Below are positions 34,628-46,585 of a stretch of DNA of 64,000 bases, piece by piece. Position 1 is the stretch's first letter. Every line of letters starts with the position of its first letter. Below the pieces are notes generated by a model. That model searched no databases, was not told where the DNA came from, and saw only the letters and a list, made by a program, of their open reading frames with translations. Source of the DNA: Glebionis coronaria (lineage: Eukaryota > Streptophyta > Magnoliopsida > Asterales > Asteraceae); NCBI GenBank assembly GCA_025667525.1, contig CM046879.1, positions 383,307,039-383,371,038 on the forward strand, read 5' to 3'. Made by a program: the position numbers and the translations under genes.

Positions 34628-36624
34628 TTAACTGGAAATCCCCTGAGACACTTGTTTCTTAGATATCAGCTTCTTTAGCAACCAAACTCTGAGAGTGTCC
34701 TTAATTGAATGGTATAAAATGATTGGACCGCTTCTTTCTTTTGGAACATCCTCTTTGGTACCTGCATTTTCATTAAGAATTTGCATGCTTGGATATGGGT
34801 TAGCGATATCTATCTTAGAAGCAAGTGGGGGTTCACAGTTGGCCTTACTTGTGCCAGAGGTGACCTGAAGAGATGAATCACTTGTCTTAGTTGGCAAACG
34901 TTTCCTTTTATAGAAAACCTTAAGTTCATGCTTAGGTGATGCATCCTCCTTTTCAATTTCCTCCCTAGTAGTCTTAATAGAATCGGAGACCATCCTAGTT
35001 AAAGGGCACTCGTTTTCTACAAGGGTGAAAGTTCTACCAGTGGGGCGCCACATTTTACCAATGGGTTTGATTTTGGCAACCCACTGGGATTTAAGTCTAG
35101 CACGGGAGTTCACCTCATTAAGTAGTTTCTTGATACAAGAATCATGATTAGCCGTAAAGACACATTTTCTACATGTTTTACAAGTAGCATATTTAATGTC
35201 CGAGTAAGATCTAGAATTTCTGGACGATTGATTGATGCTCCTAGGATTTGACATGCTACGGTTAGCAGTGTTGGGTAATCTAGCAGGCATCTGACTAGGT
35301 TTGAAATTCCTATCTCTTACTTGTGTCTTTTGCTTAGCTTCCCTTACACCAAATGTATGGCGAACGTCATTTGAACTAGTTCGAGACGTATTCTTTGGAC
35401 TATGTCGAGGGAAACTAGAGGCAATCATGTGATTAGGTCTTGCAAAAGCTGTTTTAGTCACATTGGGCCTAGATAGTGGAGTGACTGTTCTAGAAAGATG
35501 AACCATATCAACTTGGGAGGCAAACCGCGGTCTCGAGGATTGTGATCGCTCGGATCTAAATGCAGTCGGTTGTCGAATGAACTGATTTGTAGGCGGTTTC
35601 CCCAAGATTGATGGTTTTTCAAGCTTAGTGTCCACACTAGTTCCTTTAGTTTTCCTCAAATCGTTTTTCAACGCAGCTATAGCAAATACCTTTTCCTGAA
35701 CTTGAGCCTTTAAGATCTCATTTTCTTTGAACAATTCATCTTGGGATGCCAACTTAGATTCAAGCAACTTAATTTGTTTCAAAAGATTATCCTTTTCAGC
35801 TTTAGAATCTAGAACAGTTTGATCCAATTTTCGTTCAAGAACAACGTTTGACTTTTCAAGTTTTCAAAGTATGTTTCAAATTTGTCCGTTTTCTTAGAAA
35901 ATTCAAGTTTGGCATCCTCAAGATCTTTTAATTGTTGAGCTACAATCGTTTCGAGCTCTCTAATCTTGGAATCAGAAGCAGTTAATGAAGCAGTTATAAG
36001 ACAATTATCATGATGTTTAGCATTTTGAACACTTTCTCCCCCATTATGACTCACATCGGATGAATTAGAAGTGGTATTTCTATCACTCTTTTCCATCCCA
36101 TGTTTGTCATAGTTAGGTTCAGAATGCTCAATATGCGGTATTTCATCAGCATATATATCATCAACATTACATTGTACCATGTTTGCAGGCTCTTCGTCAT
36201 TAACGGGTAAGGTGTCATCAAAAGAGTTCTCGTGAACATTGCCTGACGTGCCACTGGTATCATGTTGTCCACCTGATTTCGTGCTCTTGCCATCGTTGGG
36301 CTCCAAGTTGTCAACCGTATGACCATTCTCCTCTTGTATATGCATCATAGATTCTTGCACTCCATTATCATACACTTGGTGAAGTCTGGATCTTTCATAA
36401 ATCGAAGACGAAACCGATGTCATAAATTTCAACAGTTTATCACGGAAATCTTTAACATCGTTCTGTGTATATTGAAAAAATGACCGACATATCCCTGAAT
36501 TGTCAGACTTGATGATATTGAATTGGAGGAAGGGCATGAGTTGTATCACAAGAGCCTGATATGCAGTTTCTGATGCAGAGTGATTAAAGTCTTCTTTGTG
36601 AAGTTTCTTAGCTAGGTGGTTCAA
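34628..36624 (-). CDS. N1 gag/spacer-type protein, two overlapping ORFs
   Basis: On the minus strand, 36624-35809 (271 codons) and 35827-34628 (399 codons) overlap by 19 bases, so one frameshift or a programmed shift joins them. The first part has a short helical N-terminus, an acidic Asn/Asp/Ser-rich middle and a coiled coil at its end (KIRELETIVAQQLKDLEDAKL). The second opens with a coiled coil (LLKQIKLLESKLASQ), then a basic Arg/Ser-rich stretch, then CRKCVFTANHDSC (CX2CX5HX2C), then MWRPTGRTFTLVENECPLTRM. That order matches the spacer after gag in C1-type copia polyproteins. There is no CX2CX4HX4C gag knuckle. It may act as a nucleoprotein; function is unproven. Confidence 0.7.
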
Positions 36625-38507
36625 GTTGAGAAATAGTGAATCGATGAATGTATAATGATGTTGACCTGTTTTAAAAAATGTTTAAAGATTAAACATGTAA
36701 AGTATAATCTTTTGTAAATTGTATTTAAAGAAAAAATAAAAATAAAAATTGATTGGACCAAAAAAACGTGTGGACTAAGAAGAATAGACGTGGCTGATTA
36801 TATCCCAACACTACACACCTTGTAACCTCCGCCTCTTAATATCTTTATCTCTCTCTCTCTCCCAAATCACCCAAATCACTCATTTATCTCTATCTCTCTC
36901 TCTCCCAAAACTTAATACTCCTCCGTCTCTTATTTTCACTCAAAAACACTTACCAACAATCACTCACAATCTTACCTCAAATACATCTCATATTGATATT
37001 TGAAATTAAGAACCACAGTTATCATAGCCTGCTGAGTACACCGAGAGTCAAGTTTCTTAAGAAAACCACACGAATCCCACGAGATGAATAGTCAGATAAT
37101 CATGCCAAAAATTCAAACCCACTTGATTGAAGGACAGAGATAGATTCGTCTTTAAGATCATTTAGATTAGTCTCGGGTAGGTTTTGTTGATGTGATCTGC
37201 AATTGCATGTGTATTATTTGTTCAAATCGAATACAAGATATGATTATAACGCAAGTGTTATAAATCAGTCTTGATTTCGAAAATCAATTAAGAAGTTTTA
37301 GCTACGACAGAGATTAGTGAAGATATGTTCATTCGTGTATATAGATCTATGATGATGATATTTGTGAGATCTAAATAGATCTCGACATGCATGTCGTTAC
37401 ACGATTTAAATCTGAGATCAGTTATATATTTTGAGTCGAGATCGTGGGTAGTTGATGGAGGAATCGAGTCAGTTTTTGAGACTGGTGGAGTCGGGTTATG
37501 AGTCGAGTCAGGAAGGTTAGTCTTTTTGAGTCGATGTGGTGAAGTGGTCGATGTTGAGTGACTGAAGTCGAGAGGTCGAGTGGTTGAGGAGTTCAAGTTG
37601 TGAGATGTTGGTCGAGACAGGTTTTGGGAACGGGGATTGTGGGTGTGTTTTTTGTTCGAGAGTCTGTTTTTTAAGTAAGTGGGTCAAAGTTGGGTGCGAG
37701 TCGAGAAAGAAGTGATTCTTGATATTGAGTCGAGTCATTGGTGTGTCGAGAAGGTTTGAGTATGTCTTGAAACGAGAGAGAGTTGGTTTGAATGTTGGTC
37801 GAGAGTCTAGGTGTTGGTTCGAAGGTGATGGTGTTGTCCGAGTCTAGTCTTGGGTCTTTGTTGTGACGAGGGAGAAAGAGTCAGTTTTGTTTGAGTTCAA
37901 CATACAAGTCGATCGGAATGTCAAAAAAAATAAAAACCCATCGGAATGTTTAACGGTCAGAATGCAACCGATCGAAATGCTATCTGAATAAGTCCATCGG
38001 AATATAGAGAAAAACCTGGTCGAAATGTCGTCCAATCTGAATGATATCAGAAACCCTTGTCGGAATGCGATCGGAAAGTGATGTCGAAATACTGGTCGGA
38101 AAGTTAAAACCCTTTTCCGATTACTAAAGATGATAAAAGGACAGAACAAAAGACAAATAAAATCTTTAAAAGAGATACAGAAAGTGACAAAAATTGATAA
38201 AAAAAAAAGTAAAAACTGATACTTTTGAATATCGAGACAAAGAAAAAAGATAAAAACTTGTGACAAAAGTAGATACTTTAATTATTTGGACAATGCTTAA
38301 AAATCAGTCACAATAAAATTGAAAACTTTATAAAATTGAAAAAATTGATAGAAAGAAAATAGATAACTTTATAAAATTGATAAAATTTTATAAAATTGAT
38401 AAACAAAAAGATGAGAAAAAATTAGAAAAGAAAAGATTTTTACCACCAAATCAAAAGATAAAAAAATATGCAAATCCTAAGATTTAACCATGGCTCTTGA
38501 TACCAAT
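36625..38507 (-). other. N1 leader and primer binding site
   Basis: The minus strand has TGGTATCAAGAGCC at 38492-38505, an initiator-tRNA-Met-type site with one extra A, two bases inside the 5' LTR. The rest is a 1.9-kb leader with no credible gene. It includes CT-rich runs (36850-36905), a Ser/Thr/Pro-coding low-complexity ORF at 37288-37738, and a cluster of CGGAATG or CGAAATG motifs at 37909-38104 (CATTCCG on the sense strand). Confidence 0.75.
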
Positions 38508-38799
38508 TGTAGGATCGTGTTTTTCTAAGGATTTAGCATTGTATGGATTAATCTATTGAATGATGATAAATGGAAGAACTTAGAGAGAGAAAGAAGAGAG
38601 AGAAAGGAGAGGATGAAGAAAAAAAGATGAAATGTGATTATGTGAAATGAAAGTGAACCAACAACCCCTCCTAACATGCTAGGAGGGGGGTTTATATAGC
38701 CCACCCTACATGTGGGCTATATGGGCTATATTGGATCACGAGCCCAATATCATTGGAGTGACCGATCCTTTCTAAATACGTAAAAACGTATTTCCAACA
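38508..38799 (-). repeat. 5' LTR of N1
   Basis: On the minus strand it reads TGTTGGAAATACG to GATCCTACA, 292 bp. It is followed by the primer site. The outer flank is target duplication CTTTT at 38800-38804. Confidence 0.93.
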
Positions 38800-38804
38800 C
38801 TTTT

Positions 38805-40905
38805 TAATGACATAAGATTCCATTTGCTCTTCGTACGTTCAAGCTCAGTTTGGAGGGTTTCATAATCCGACACAGAGATATTTAACGCAACGGGACTATT
38901 ATCACCACTGTCACTTGCTTTAAAGAGACGTTCAAGATTGTTTTCCAAAACTTTAATTTTATCAAGAGATTCATCAGCCTCCTTAGCCAAAGATTTAAAG
39001 TCTTCAACAAATTTGGCTAGTTCTTTAAGAAAAGCGTTTTCCAAATTGCTTATCCTAGCATCAACTTGATTAACAATCGAATTAATATCGTTTTGAATAA
39101 CTTTTTGAACATCAGTCTGAACGGGTGAAGTAAAATTTCCTCCAGTGATTTTGGAATTAACCACACGTTTAAGAATGACAAAGTTATCTTTTAGCTCGTT
39201 TAGAAATCTTCGTGTAACACTCGGTTTAGGAGGATCATCCGACATTTCCTCACTTTGTAACAAAGACATTTCATTACTAGTTTTAGACCGAACAAAAATT
39301 GTTGGAGGATTAACTTTTGGATAATAAACAGGTGTGATTTCTCTATTAAGCTTTTGCAATCGTAAACGACTCTCTTCGGCAAGTTCAACGGTTTCTTCCG
39401 AATCACACATAACGGGAGGATCATGCTTATCTAGCAACACATTACCATTATATAAACTTTGTTGGGTGGTCTGAGCATGCTTAAGATATTCAGGATTGGG
39501 AGGAAGAGGACAACCTAAAGCCAATTTGTAACAGGTGTAATTAATCTCATTCACTTTTGGTGCGAGCATGTTTATCGTTTGCATAAATTGGCCACGTTTT
39601 ACCAAAAGGTTGTCTAATTCCCTGATCCTATCCTGAGCGTTTCAAAAATCCTCAAGAAGCCCATCTTTTCGAATTTTGAAATCATGTTTCAGCTTTTTTC
39701 ATTCTTCTTTTAGATCCGAAATAATAGATTTTTCAGTTGAAAGCTGTTTATTAAGAGAGGTGATTTCATCATTCAATTCACTTATCTTTTTAGCATTACT
39801 TAAATATAAGGCATTTAATTTCTTAGTTGTGCATTTTTCTTGATAAAATGATGTAGCATGAGCTTGTTCAAGTTCTTTAATTTTAGCATGATGAATTTCA
39901 AAACTTTTATCCTGTTCCTTATATCCCGCAAGCTCAGTGGTCAATTTGGCATTAGTTTCTCTAAACTTATTATTAACCACCTTAGCATGGTCAAAATCCT
40001 TAGCAAGCTTATCAAATAATGATTTATAATACACATGTGTCGCATCAGGAAGGGTTGTAGGCTGGGCGACTTGATCTACACTAAGGTCCACACTAGGCTC
40101 ATTTGAAATAATATTACTATTATTCGTTTGATCTCCGTGTGTCTCAATGTAAGGCTCAAGTATCTTAGTATACTTGTCCTCATGATTAGACATACTATAT
40201 ATATCATTATCATTAAAACGTGGGTGTACCTCAGAGGGACCGTCTGAATCATAGACGGGAGCGTTGTCATCATGCATTCCTGAGGTAGATGCTTGCTGTA
40301 AGTTTGCCATCAAGATGTAGTTGGCATTCACTTTTTCTTCCTCATCATATTTTGCTGCAAAAGCCATAAGATCAAATTCTTCATCTTGAAGTGGAATCCC
40401 TACCTCTTCCTTTTGTTCTATAAGAAGCTGAGTCTGAAGATAAGCAACATCCCTCTTCTTTTTAGCTGTGCAATCTCGAGCATAATAACTAAATCCCCTG
40501 CAGTTGTAGCACTGAACCTGACGATTGTTGTTTCCATTTCCCGTACCAGTATTCTCATCCCTTGCAGCCACAATATTTCCCATCTGATTACTAACCGCTG
40601 GTACAACAATTAACCCATTCTGATTACCCACATTCGGAACACTCGGATTTTGACCACAGTTTTGTCCATACTGATTTCCTGCATTCCCAACAGTCTGCCC
40701 AACATTCTGACCATATTGTTGAAACTGTGTCCCCGTGTTCCCAACAACTACCAATTGGCGATCTTGATTCGCATTCATGAAAGGTTGAGCAATCTGCCTA
40801 TTTTTAGTGTTCGAGGAGATTCTCTGATTGTTGTTGGTGAGGTTAATGGTAAATTTGAATGCCTTTGCAAGAAGTGCAAGACCAGTATTAATCGCTAACT
40901 AATCA
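38805..40905 (-). pseudogene. C1 gag with zinc knuckle and long coiled-coil tail
   Basis: The minus-strand frame begins within ALLAKAFKF at about 40880, so the capsid core is missing. It continues through an Asn/Gln/Gly-rich stretch, the knuckle CYNCRGFSYYARDC (CX2CX4HX4C with Tyr in place of the His), KKKRDVAYLQTQLLIEQKEE, EKVNANYILMANLQQASTSGM, and a long coiled coil (about 39980-39700). After a frameshift near 39650 it runs on at 39605-38805 (ALGCPLPPNPEYLKHAQTTQQ, FLNELKDNFVILKRVV, VNQVDARISNLENAFLKE). N1 interrupts it at 38804, and the same polyprotein resumes at 30377. Confidence 0.9.
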
Positions 40906-42785
40906 ATCAGTTAGGAAATTTCATAGCTAAAATAAGAATCAATAAAGGTTGATCTAATACAGATAAACAACAAGTAAAACTCAGTCAATCAAACAAATTT
41001 ACACTACTAACTACACTGCAATTACAACTAGCAGCTTATAATAGGAATGCAGAAAATTAAACGTGCTTAACCAAGATACATCCAGGCCAGTCCGTTGTTG
41101 TCGAAGCGGAGCGCTGAGCTCGCTTAACACACAACACCTTCGAAAATCAAACACCACTATTGAGCTCGACTACTGATCTACTGTTTGATCACAAGCGAAT
41201 CCAAAAACCTACACAATTAACAACCAAACGAAACAGAAACTTGTTATCGCTCATAAGCTTTGAGCTTATGAGCTTTCAAACATAATCAAGAAAATGAATT
41301 CCATCGAACTAGTTATCGAAGACTGATGATCAAACTCCTACACAGAAACTTGCAGACATCGAAAGTTAAAATTTCTGAACTTTTTGAAGTGATGTTTAAC
41401 GGACCAAATGTTTGAATCTAGCTGCCTTAAGAAACTTTCACAAGAATAGTTGATTGAATGAACTGAAATCGATAACAAAGCTAACTGAACTAACAATCCA
41501 TATGAACCAAATCTCTAAACTAAATCAAAATCTAAATAGATGAGGTTCTCGGGTAACAGTATATCTAAAAAGATTGAACTACTTAAACTGAAATCTTTAA
41601 ACCTTGAAACTCTCGGTATTAACAAAACTAAAATCAATATCACAATTATAACCAAGTGAACAGTAATCAAAATAGACAGTTTAACTCTAGCAGTGACTAC
41701 AAAAGATCTAAGATCAAAGTAATTCAATTCATAAGCTCATACGTGAATTTATAACAGTTAACAAACTAATAACAAACTAATAACAGAAATGTGACTAACT
41801 ATAACTGAATAACACCATTTTAACTGCTACTTATGAATAGTATGGTTAAAAAAAACTTGACAAGAAACAGAGGATTAGAAAATGAAGAACTAAAAATTGG
41901 AAGCTTTCATTAATGGCTAAAATTGAATCCGGTTACAACTACTTCAACAGAAAAACGAATTTGTTACAAGATTGAAAACGGATTATCTATCTACTCCTAG
42001 CCTAACTATGTGTAAATCTACACCTAAGCTAACCGTCGAAAAATGAGGTCTTCAGTCGTATTTATAGCCATCGAGGGAGGAGGTGGTGACGTGTCTTGTC
42101 CAATCACTTTCTTCCACGTGTAAATACGAGGATAGACTCGTTCTTCATTCTTCATCCCATTTGGGGGTTTCTTCGCTGCTCCGTCTTGATCTAATTGATT
42201 GGTACCATCATGTAGAGGAGATTGTGATGATCATTTTTGTAGTTTGAAGCTTGACTTGATTCTCCTTAGATCTTTCGTGATAATGATTTGCAGGTTTGAT
42301 GGTTGAAGGAGAAAGATGAAACCGTCTTTCTTCGTTTCTCTCTCTCTCTTTGGGAATGAAGATAACACGTTTGTGTTTATTTGACCGGATGGTCAATTGA
42401 CCAAGTATAAAAATTAATTTAACTTTCCCATGTTTTCCTTTTGATCCCTCATCTTTTCATTTTGTCACTTATGAATTATAAGAGTTATAACTTTTAAGCC
42501 ACTTTCTTTTTCATCCTTCGTCTTTGTAAAAGTTGCAAGTTCAGCCCTCCATCTTGGTATTATTAGCAAGTAAAGTCCTTGAAAGCTCATTCGTCCTTTT
42601 CTTCGTCTTTTATCATAAAAATCCTTTGAAAACGTGTCTTTGCTCCAAAAATGTATCTTCTTACCTGAAAACACATGAAACGCAAATACCAACGTAATTC
42701 TGATATTTTTAGTTAAATATTATGTATTTGACTGTGTTTTGAGTGGTTTTCGGATCATCATTGATGAGTGTTTTCACACTTATCA
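40906..42785 (-). repeat. 3' LTR of element X, copy I (Tat/Athila-like)
   Basis: The minus strand starts TGATAAGTGTGAAAACACTC at 42785, similar to the Athila-type LTR start TGATAGGTGTGAAAACACCC. It is preceded by a polypurine tract (AGTGGAGGGGAGT). A TATA box (TATAAATA) lies at about 42059-42066 on the minus strand. The block aligns, with divergence, to about 56450-58266. The left end is approximate: I place it where C1 gag stops, but find no clear CA terminus or target duplication. No gene is seen inside. Confidence 0.65.
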
Positions 42786-43253
42786 ACTCCCCTCCACTTG
42801 ACCATTGCCATGACCTCATGCAATGCAACATTTTAAAGCTCTAGAGTGCACTTTTCTCATAATTAACCCACCTTGGCCATTTTATGATTTAATAAACTAA
42901 ACTATACTACATGATAAATGATTTTAAATATTTACAATGCCATGCAAAGAAAACAATTCTATTTATATATTTTTGGTTTTCTTAAAATAGTTTTGATGGA
43001 AATAACTCATAAAGAAATCAATGACTTGGATTAGGGCTTTGGTACCATGGACACTTATCATCCTCAAGTTTTACTTTCCCCATACCAAGCTTAAAAAACG
43101 GGATCATCGTATTCACAAGTAAAAAAGTGCATCAACTTATTCATGACAATTAAATGTGGAACCCGTTATTATTTGAGCAAATTGCTTGAAGGAAAATTTG
43201 TCATTATTTGAAGCGTGAAATATAAGAAATGTAAAATCTCAAAATAAGGAAGC
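42786..43253 (-). other. 3' internal end of element X, copy I (first part)
   Basis: It holds the polypurine tract at 42786-42799 and non-coding sequence matching 58267-58737. It is cut at 43254 by the chromovirus insertion and resumes at 54434. No gene is seen. Confidence 0.7.
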
Positions 43254-43258
43254 ACGGT

Positions 43259-43445
43259 TGTAAAACCCAGTACGGTCGTATCCTTAATTCGGGGACGAAT
43301 TGTTCTTTTAGAGGGGAAGAGTTGTAAAACCCGTATTTAAATCGAGAAATGTAAATACGCGGTTTATTTTACTTAAGCTATTTACGAAGAAATTATTGAC
43401 GAAAGCAAACGCAAGAAGTTATATACAAGTATTATTATATACAAG

Positions 43446-43484
<39 letters not shown>

Positions 43485-45920
43485 AAAAGGAAAGAGTAGG
43501 GGGCCGGTTTTTTTTTATAAAAAAAAGGGATTATGGGCTTTAGCCCATTTTGGTTACACAAAATCAAACGGGAGTTATTCTTTTTCATAACAGTCGATCA
43601 AAAAACAAATAAAGGGGAAGAACTAGGGTTTGTAGCCGCCGGGTTTAGAGCAAGAACATGGGGGTTTCGGGTTCAATTCATCATTATTAATCCGCGTGTA
43701 ATCATCCAGTTTATTCAACCATCGTAACGGTAATCAATCTTTCTTTCCTTTAATTTCAGTATACACGACTTTATGGCTTGATCTAAGAATAAAGAAGAGT
43801 TATGTTATAATCATGAAATAAAAAAAATAAAAATAAAGGGGTGTCGGGTGTGTTGTTGTTCAAGAAACCGAGACCAAGAGGTCTCGGTGATACCCTTTTG
43901 CTGCCAGTCGTGACCACCATGGCCGACTTGGGGGCTGTGGTCGATCAACAGGAAACAAACAGACCCCAACAAGGGCGTTTGGTTAACTGAGGATGAAAGG
44001 GGGCATGTTGGCTTATATAAACCGAGACCACCATGTCTCGGTGACTCCAGCTTTGCCCAGCCGTGACCCACACAGGGGCGGCTAGGGCCAGATTTGACCA
44101 AATAGGGTGCGTTTGGGGGCTGCGGAATAATAAGGGTGCGTTTGGTTTATGTAAACAGTGGGAAACATAGCCCAACAGTGGGAACTACATGTAAAAACAG
44201 TGGGAAAAAATGGGACTATGAAATGGATCTATTGAATAACTTCAGCGACAGTTTTCTGTCGCAGAACTGTTATGATTATACAGTTTTTAAAAGGCCAGTT
44301 TTAGCGACAATTTTTAGTGACACAGAATTCTGTCACAAATTCTGGTGGATAGATTTGTATAGATAGATTTAATTATTATATGTTGAATGGTTTAGTGCGA
44401 TCGAGATGGGATATCTCGGTAGGCTCGGGAAACTATTAAAATGAATAAAATAACTATTCTTATATTATACCTTTTTAAATTAAATTGTTTTATCAACATT
44501 TAAAATATATTTTAAATGTACTAATTTAATATAGCTTCTTAATATTTAAAAGGGTATAATTTTTATTAAACGAATTAAATTAATTTGGGGAACTTCTAAA
44601 TTAAGAAACTTTCTACTTAAACGGGATACTTAATATAGTACTACTATAGCGTCGGAAATACGTTGTACCGTAACTAATAGTAGAAAGATGATACATTAAA
44701 ATGAATTATTACAAGGTCAGATTTATCAGTTAATATACGTACGGAATTTCAGAAAGTGAATAAGTAAATGAAAGGCCAATAAGAACATGAAATTAAATAA
44801 GCGAATACCAGTTTACTCATTCACGTCCCTTATTCATGTAGCTCGCGTGAAATCAGAGTAGACTTTCGGTCAGTTGATCTCGGTCAGTTACTGGACACGA
44901 GGTACGGATTTCCGTCCTTTCAGTAAGGACTTCCTTTCTATGCATGATTAGGATTCCCCGTCTTCAGCCAAATTTTTTTCCCCAATATATGTTTAAGTTT
45001 ATCAGTAATCATATTAATAACTAAATAAATTGCCTGAGCATTATATACAAGCACGACCAGTTTATGTACTAGTTACGGAGGTACCGTAACCACGGCACTA
45101 GAGGCACCGGTGTCATGACTCACATGTAGGAGAGTGATATCCTGCATCGTCCCACTCAGCTCAGCTTGGCCATTTTATCAGTATTATTAGTGGGGCGTAT
45201 GGATGCATCCGAGGCTTATATGTGTTACAAGTTATCAGGGTAAATGTGGTGTGTGCTCTACATCCTTCACATTGGAGCTGATCCCTCCACCCAGCACAGT
45301 TATTTAGAGGTCACCCCTCTACAGCATGACGAGGTCACCCCTCCAGTTATTCATGCACGGTTGTTACAGAACGTGACCTATATAAGCTCTGGCAAATAAA
45401 ATACAGTAAATGCATGTTTTCAGAATTAATAGTTATATTTCAGTATCAGTATATATGAACCAGGTTTCTCAGATTTTATGCAGAGTTCTACCACATGTTA
45501 CATATCAGTCTTATAGCTTCATTGTTGTCTTCTATTTCATTACTTTCTGTACATTCTTATCATGCTATATCCGTCCACTGAGCGTTATGCTCAGCCGTAG
45601 TTTCCTTTCATGTTTCCAAACGGCAGGTACACAGGGACGATCTTAGGACTTCTAGGAGAGTACGTGCATTTGGATGGGAGCCATCTAGACTCCTTTATTT
45701 TTATGCACATATTACGTTACTTTACTTGGGTTGTTTGGACACTGTTTCGTCCTTTTTCTTTCAGTACTTAATCTTTATATTTTTGAGCTTATGTTGGACT
45801 ACCGATGTTTGATTCCGGTGCTTCCGTTTGGTCGGTTAATGTTTAATACATTGCCTTGCATGCTTTGATGACACGCCATAAATACACGTAACGGTCCATT
45901 TATCCAAGTGGGGTGTTACA
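43259..45920 (+). repeat. Left LTR of the chromovirus unit, inverted relative to gag-pol
   Basis: The LTR proper is 43323-45920 (TGTAAAACCC to GGTGTTACA), preceded by an extra 64-bp segment (43259-43322) that also starts TGTAAAACCC and ends in a polypurine tract (TTTTAGAGGGGAAGAG). It has a TA microsatellite at about 43451-43479, two CCGAGACC...GGTCTCGG hairpins (43868-43887 and near 44030), and TATATAAG at 45379-45386. It is followed in plus orientation by a primer site. ORFs at 43811-44366 and 45410-45646 have mirror copies in the right LTR and are not genes. Confidence 0.9.
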
Positions 45921-46260
45921 ATTATGGTATCAGAGCGCAAGGTTCGACCTGTAGGCTCTAAAACTTGACCTGTGACTAGTGGGTAGTCACCAAGAACTTC
46001 CTGTATTTTGGCGTCGTTATCTTCCATGCTACTCATGAATTTTATCTGTCGGATTTGCAAAATTTGGATTAAGTAAACGGTTGGTACAGGACTGGCCATA
46101 CTTAATCGCATGTGCTTTTCAGCGAACATTTCGTTTTGGTGAACTGACCATAGGCGTTCACCCTCGCCCGTTTAAATTTTGTATGGATGAACTGACCATA
46201 GGCGTTCATCCTTACTCATGTCGGATTTATGTTTCAATAATTGTCATTTTGTGAACTGAC
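45921..46260 (+). other. Primer site and leader of the left inverted block
   Basis: TGGTATCAGAGC lies at 45925-45936, initiator-tRNA-Met type. The leader after it mirrors 51514-51835, including hairpins at 46138-46162 and 46185-46211. At 46260 the match stops in an A/T homopolymer and the sequence switches to LTR in the opposite orientation. Confidence 0.85.
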
Positions 46261-46486
46261 TTTTTTTTAAAAAAAAAAACTTGTACATATCAATACTTGT
46301 ACATAACTTCTTGCGGTTGCTTTCGTCAATAATTTCTTCGTAAATAGCTTAAGTAAAATAAACCGCATATTTACATTTCTCGATTTAAATACGGGTTTTA
46401 CAATTCTTCCCCTCTAAAAGAACAATTCGTCCCCGAATTAAGGATACGACCGTACTGGGTTTTACAATTCTTCCCCTCTAAAAGAA
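46261..46486 (-). repeat. Truncated 3' LTR and duplicated polypurine tract of the chromovirus
   Basis: On the minus strand, from 46486, TTTTAGAGGGGAAGAAT is followed by TGTAAAACCCAGTACGG (start 46466). Then the tract repeats and is followed by TGTAAAACCCGTATTT (start 46402). The two starts are 64 bp apart. The LTR then runs only to an A/T tract at about 46262-46280. The 64-bp unit is the same as the extra segment at 43259-43322. Confidence 0.9.
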
Positions 46487-46585
46487 GAATTTGTCCCCGA
46501 ATTATAAGGTACTTAAGCTGACTGGAGTACAAGTCGAAAATGTTAATAAGCTGGAAAACATAGAAGCTAAAAGGACATACCCGAA

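Larger units (their letters stand above)
30383..38799 (-). mobile_element. N1: non-autonomous LTR retrotransposon without polymerase
   Basis: This 8417-bp unit has direct 292-bp LTRs (30383-30674 and 38508-38799) that differ at five places by eye, and perfect CTTTT target duplications (30378-30382 and 38800-38804). The minus orientation follows from the primer site at 38492-38505 and the polypurine tract at 30677-30690. Inside are a 1.9-kb leader, two overlapping gag/spacer-like ORFs (36624-34628) and a 3.9-kb non-coding 3' region. No protease, integrase, reverse transcriptase or RNase H motif is seen on either strand. The 3' region and spacer motifs resemble C1, so a C1-like element probably supplies the enzymes (inference). 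Confidence 0.9.
23648..40905 (-). mobile_element. C1: minus-strand Ty1/copia element, 5' end missing, split by N1
   Basis: From right to left it contains gag (40905-38805), the N1 insertion, spacer (30377-29228), protease, integrase, reverse transcriptase, RNase H (to 26538), a 2.5-kb non-coding 3' region, polypurine tract and 3' LTR. Its gag is cut at about 40905, where Tat/Athila-like element X begins, so the 5' LTR and primer site are not in view. Without N1 about 8.8 kb is left. It entered the LINE in the opposite orientation. The long spacer and gag type resemble the SIRE/Tork-like copia families of Asteraceae. Confidence 0.88.

Noticed and set aside
37288..38266. Several ORFs in the N1 leader as genes
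   Set aside because: Low-complexity Ser/Thr/Pro or Phe-rich frames in a non-coding leader, with no domain and no support from C1.
43451..43479. TA microsatellite in the left chromovirus LTR
   Set aside because: Ordinary dinucleotide slippage; the right arm has a shorter version.
43811..44366. ORFs in the chromovirus LTR that also occur at 53397-53971
   Set aside because: The second occurrence is the inverted LTR copy, not independent conservation; the frames differ by shifts between copies.
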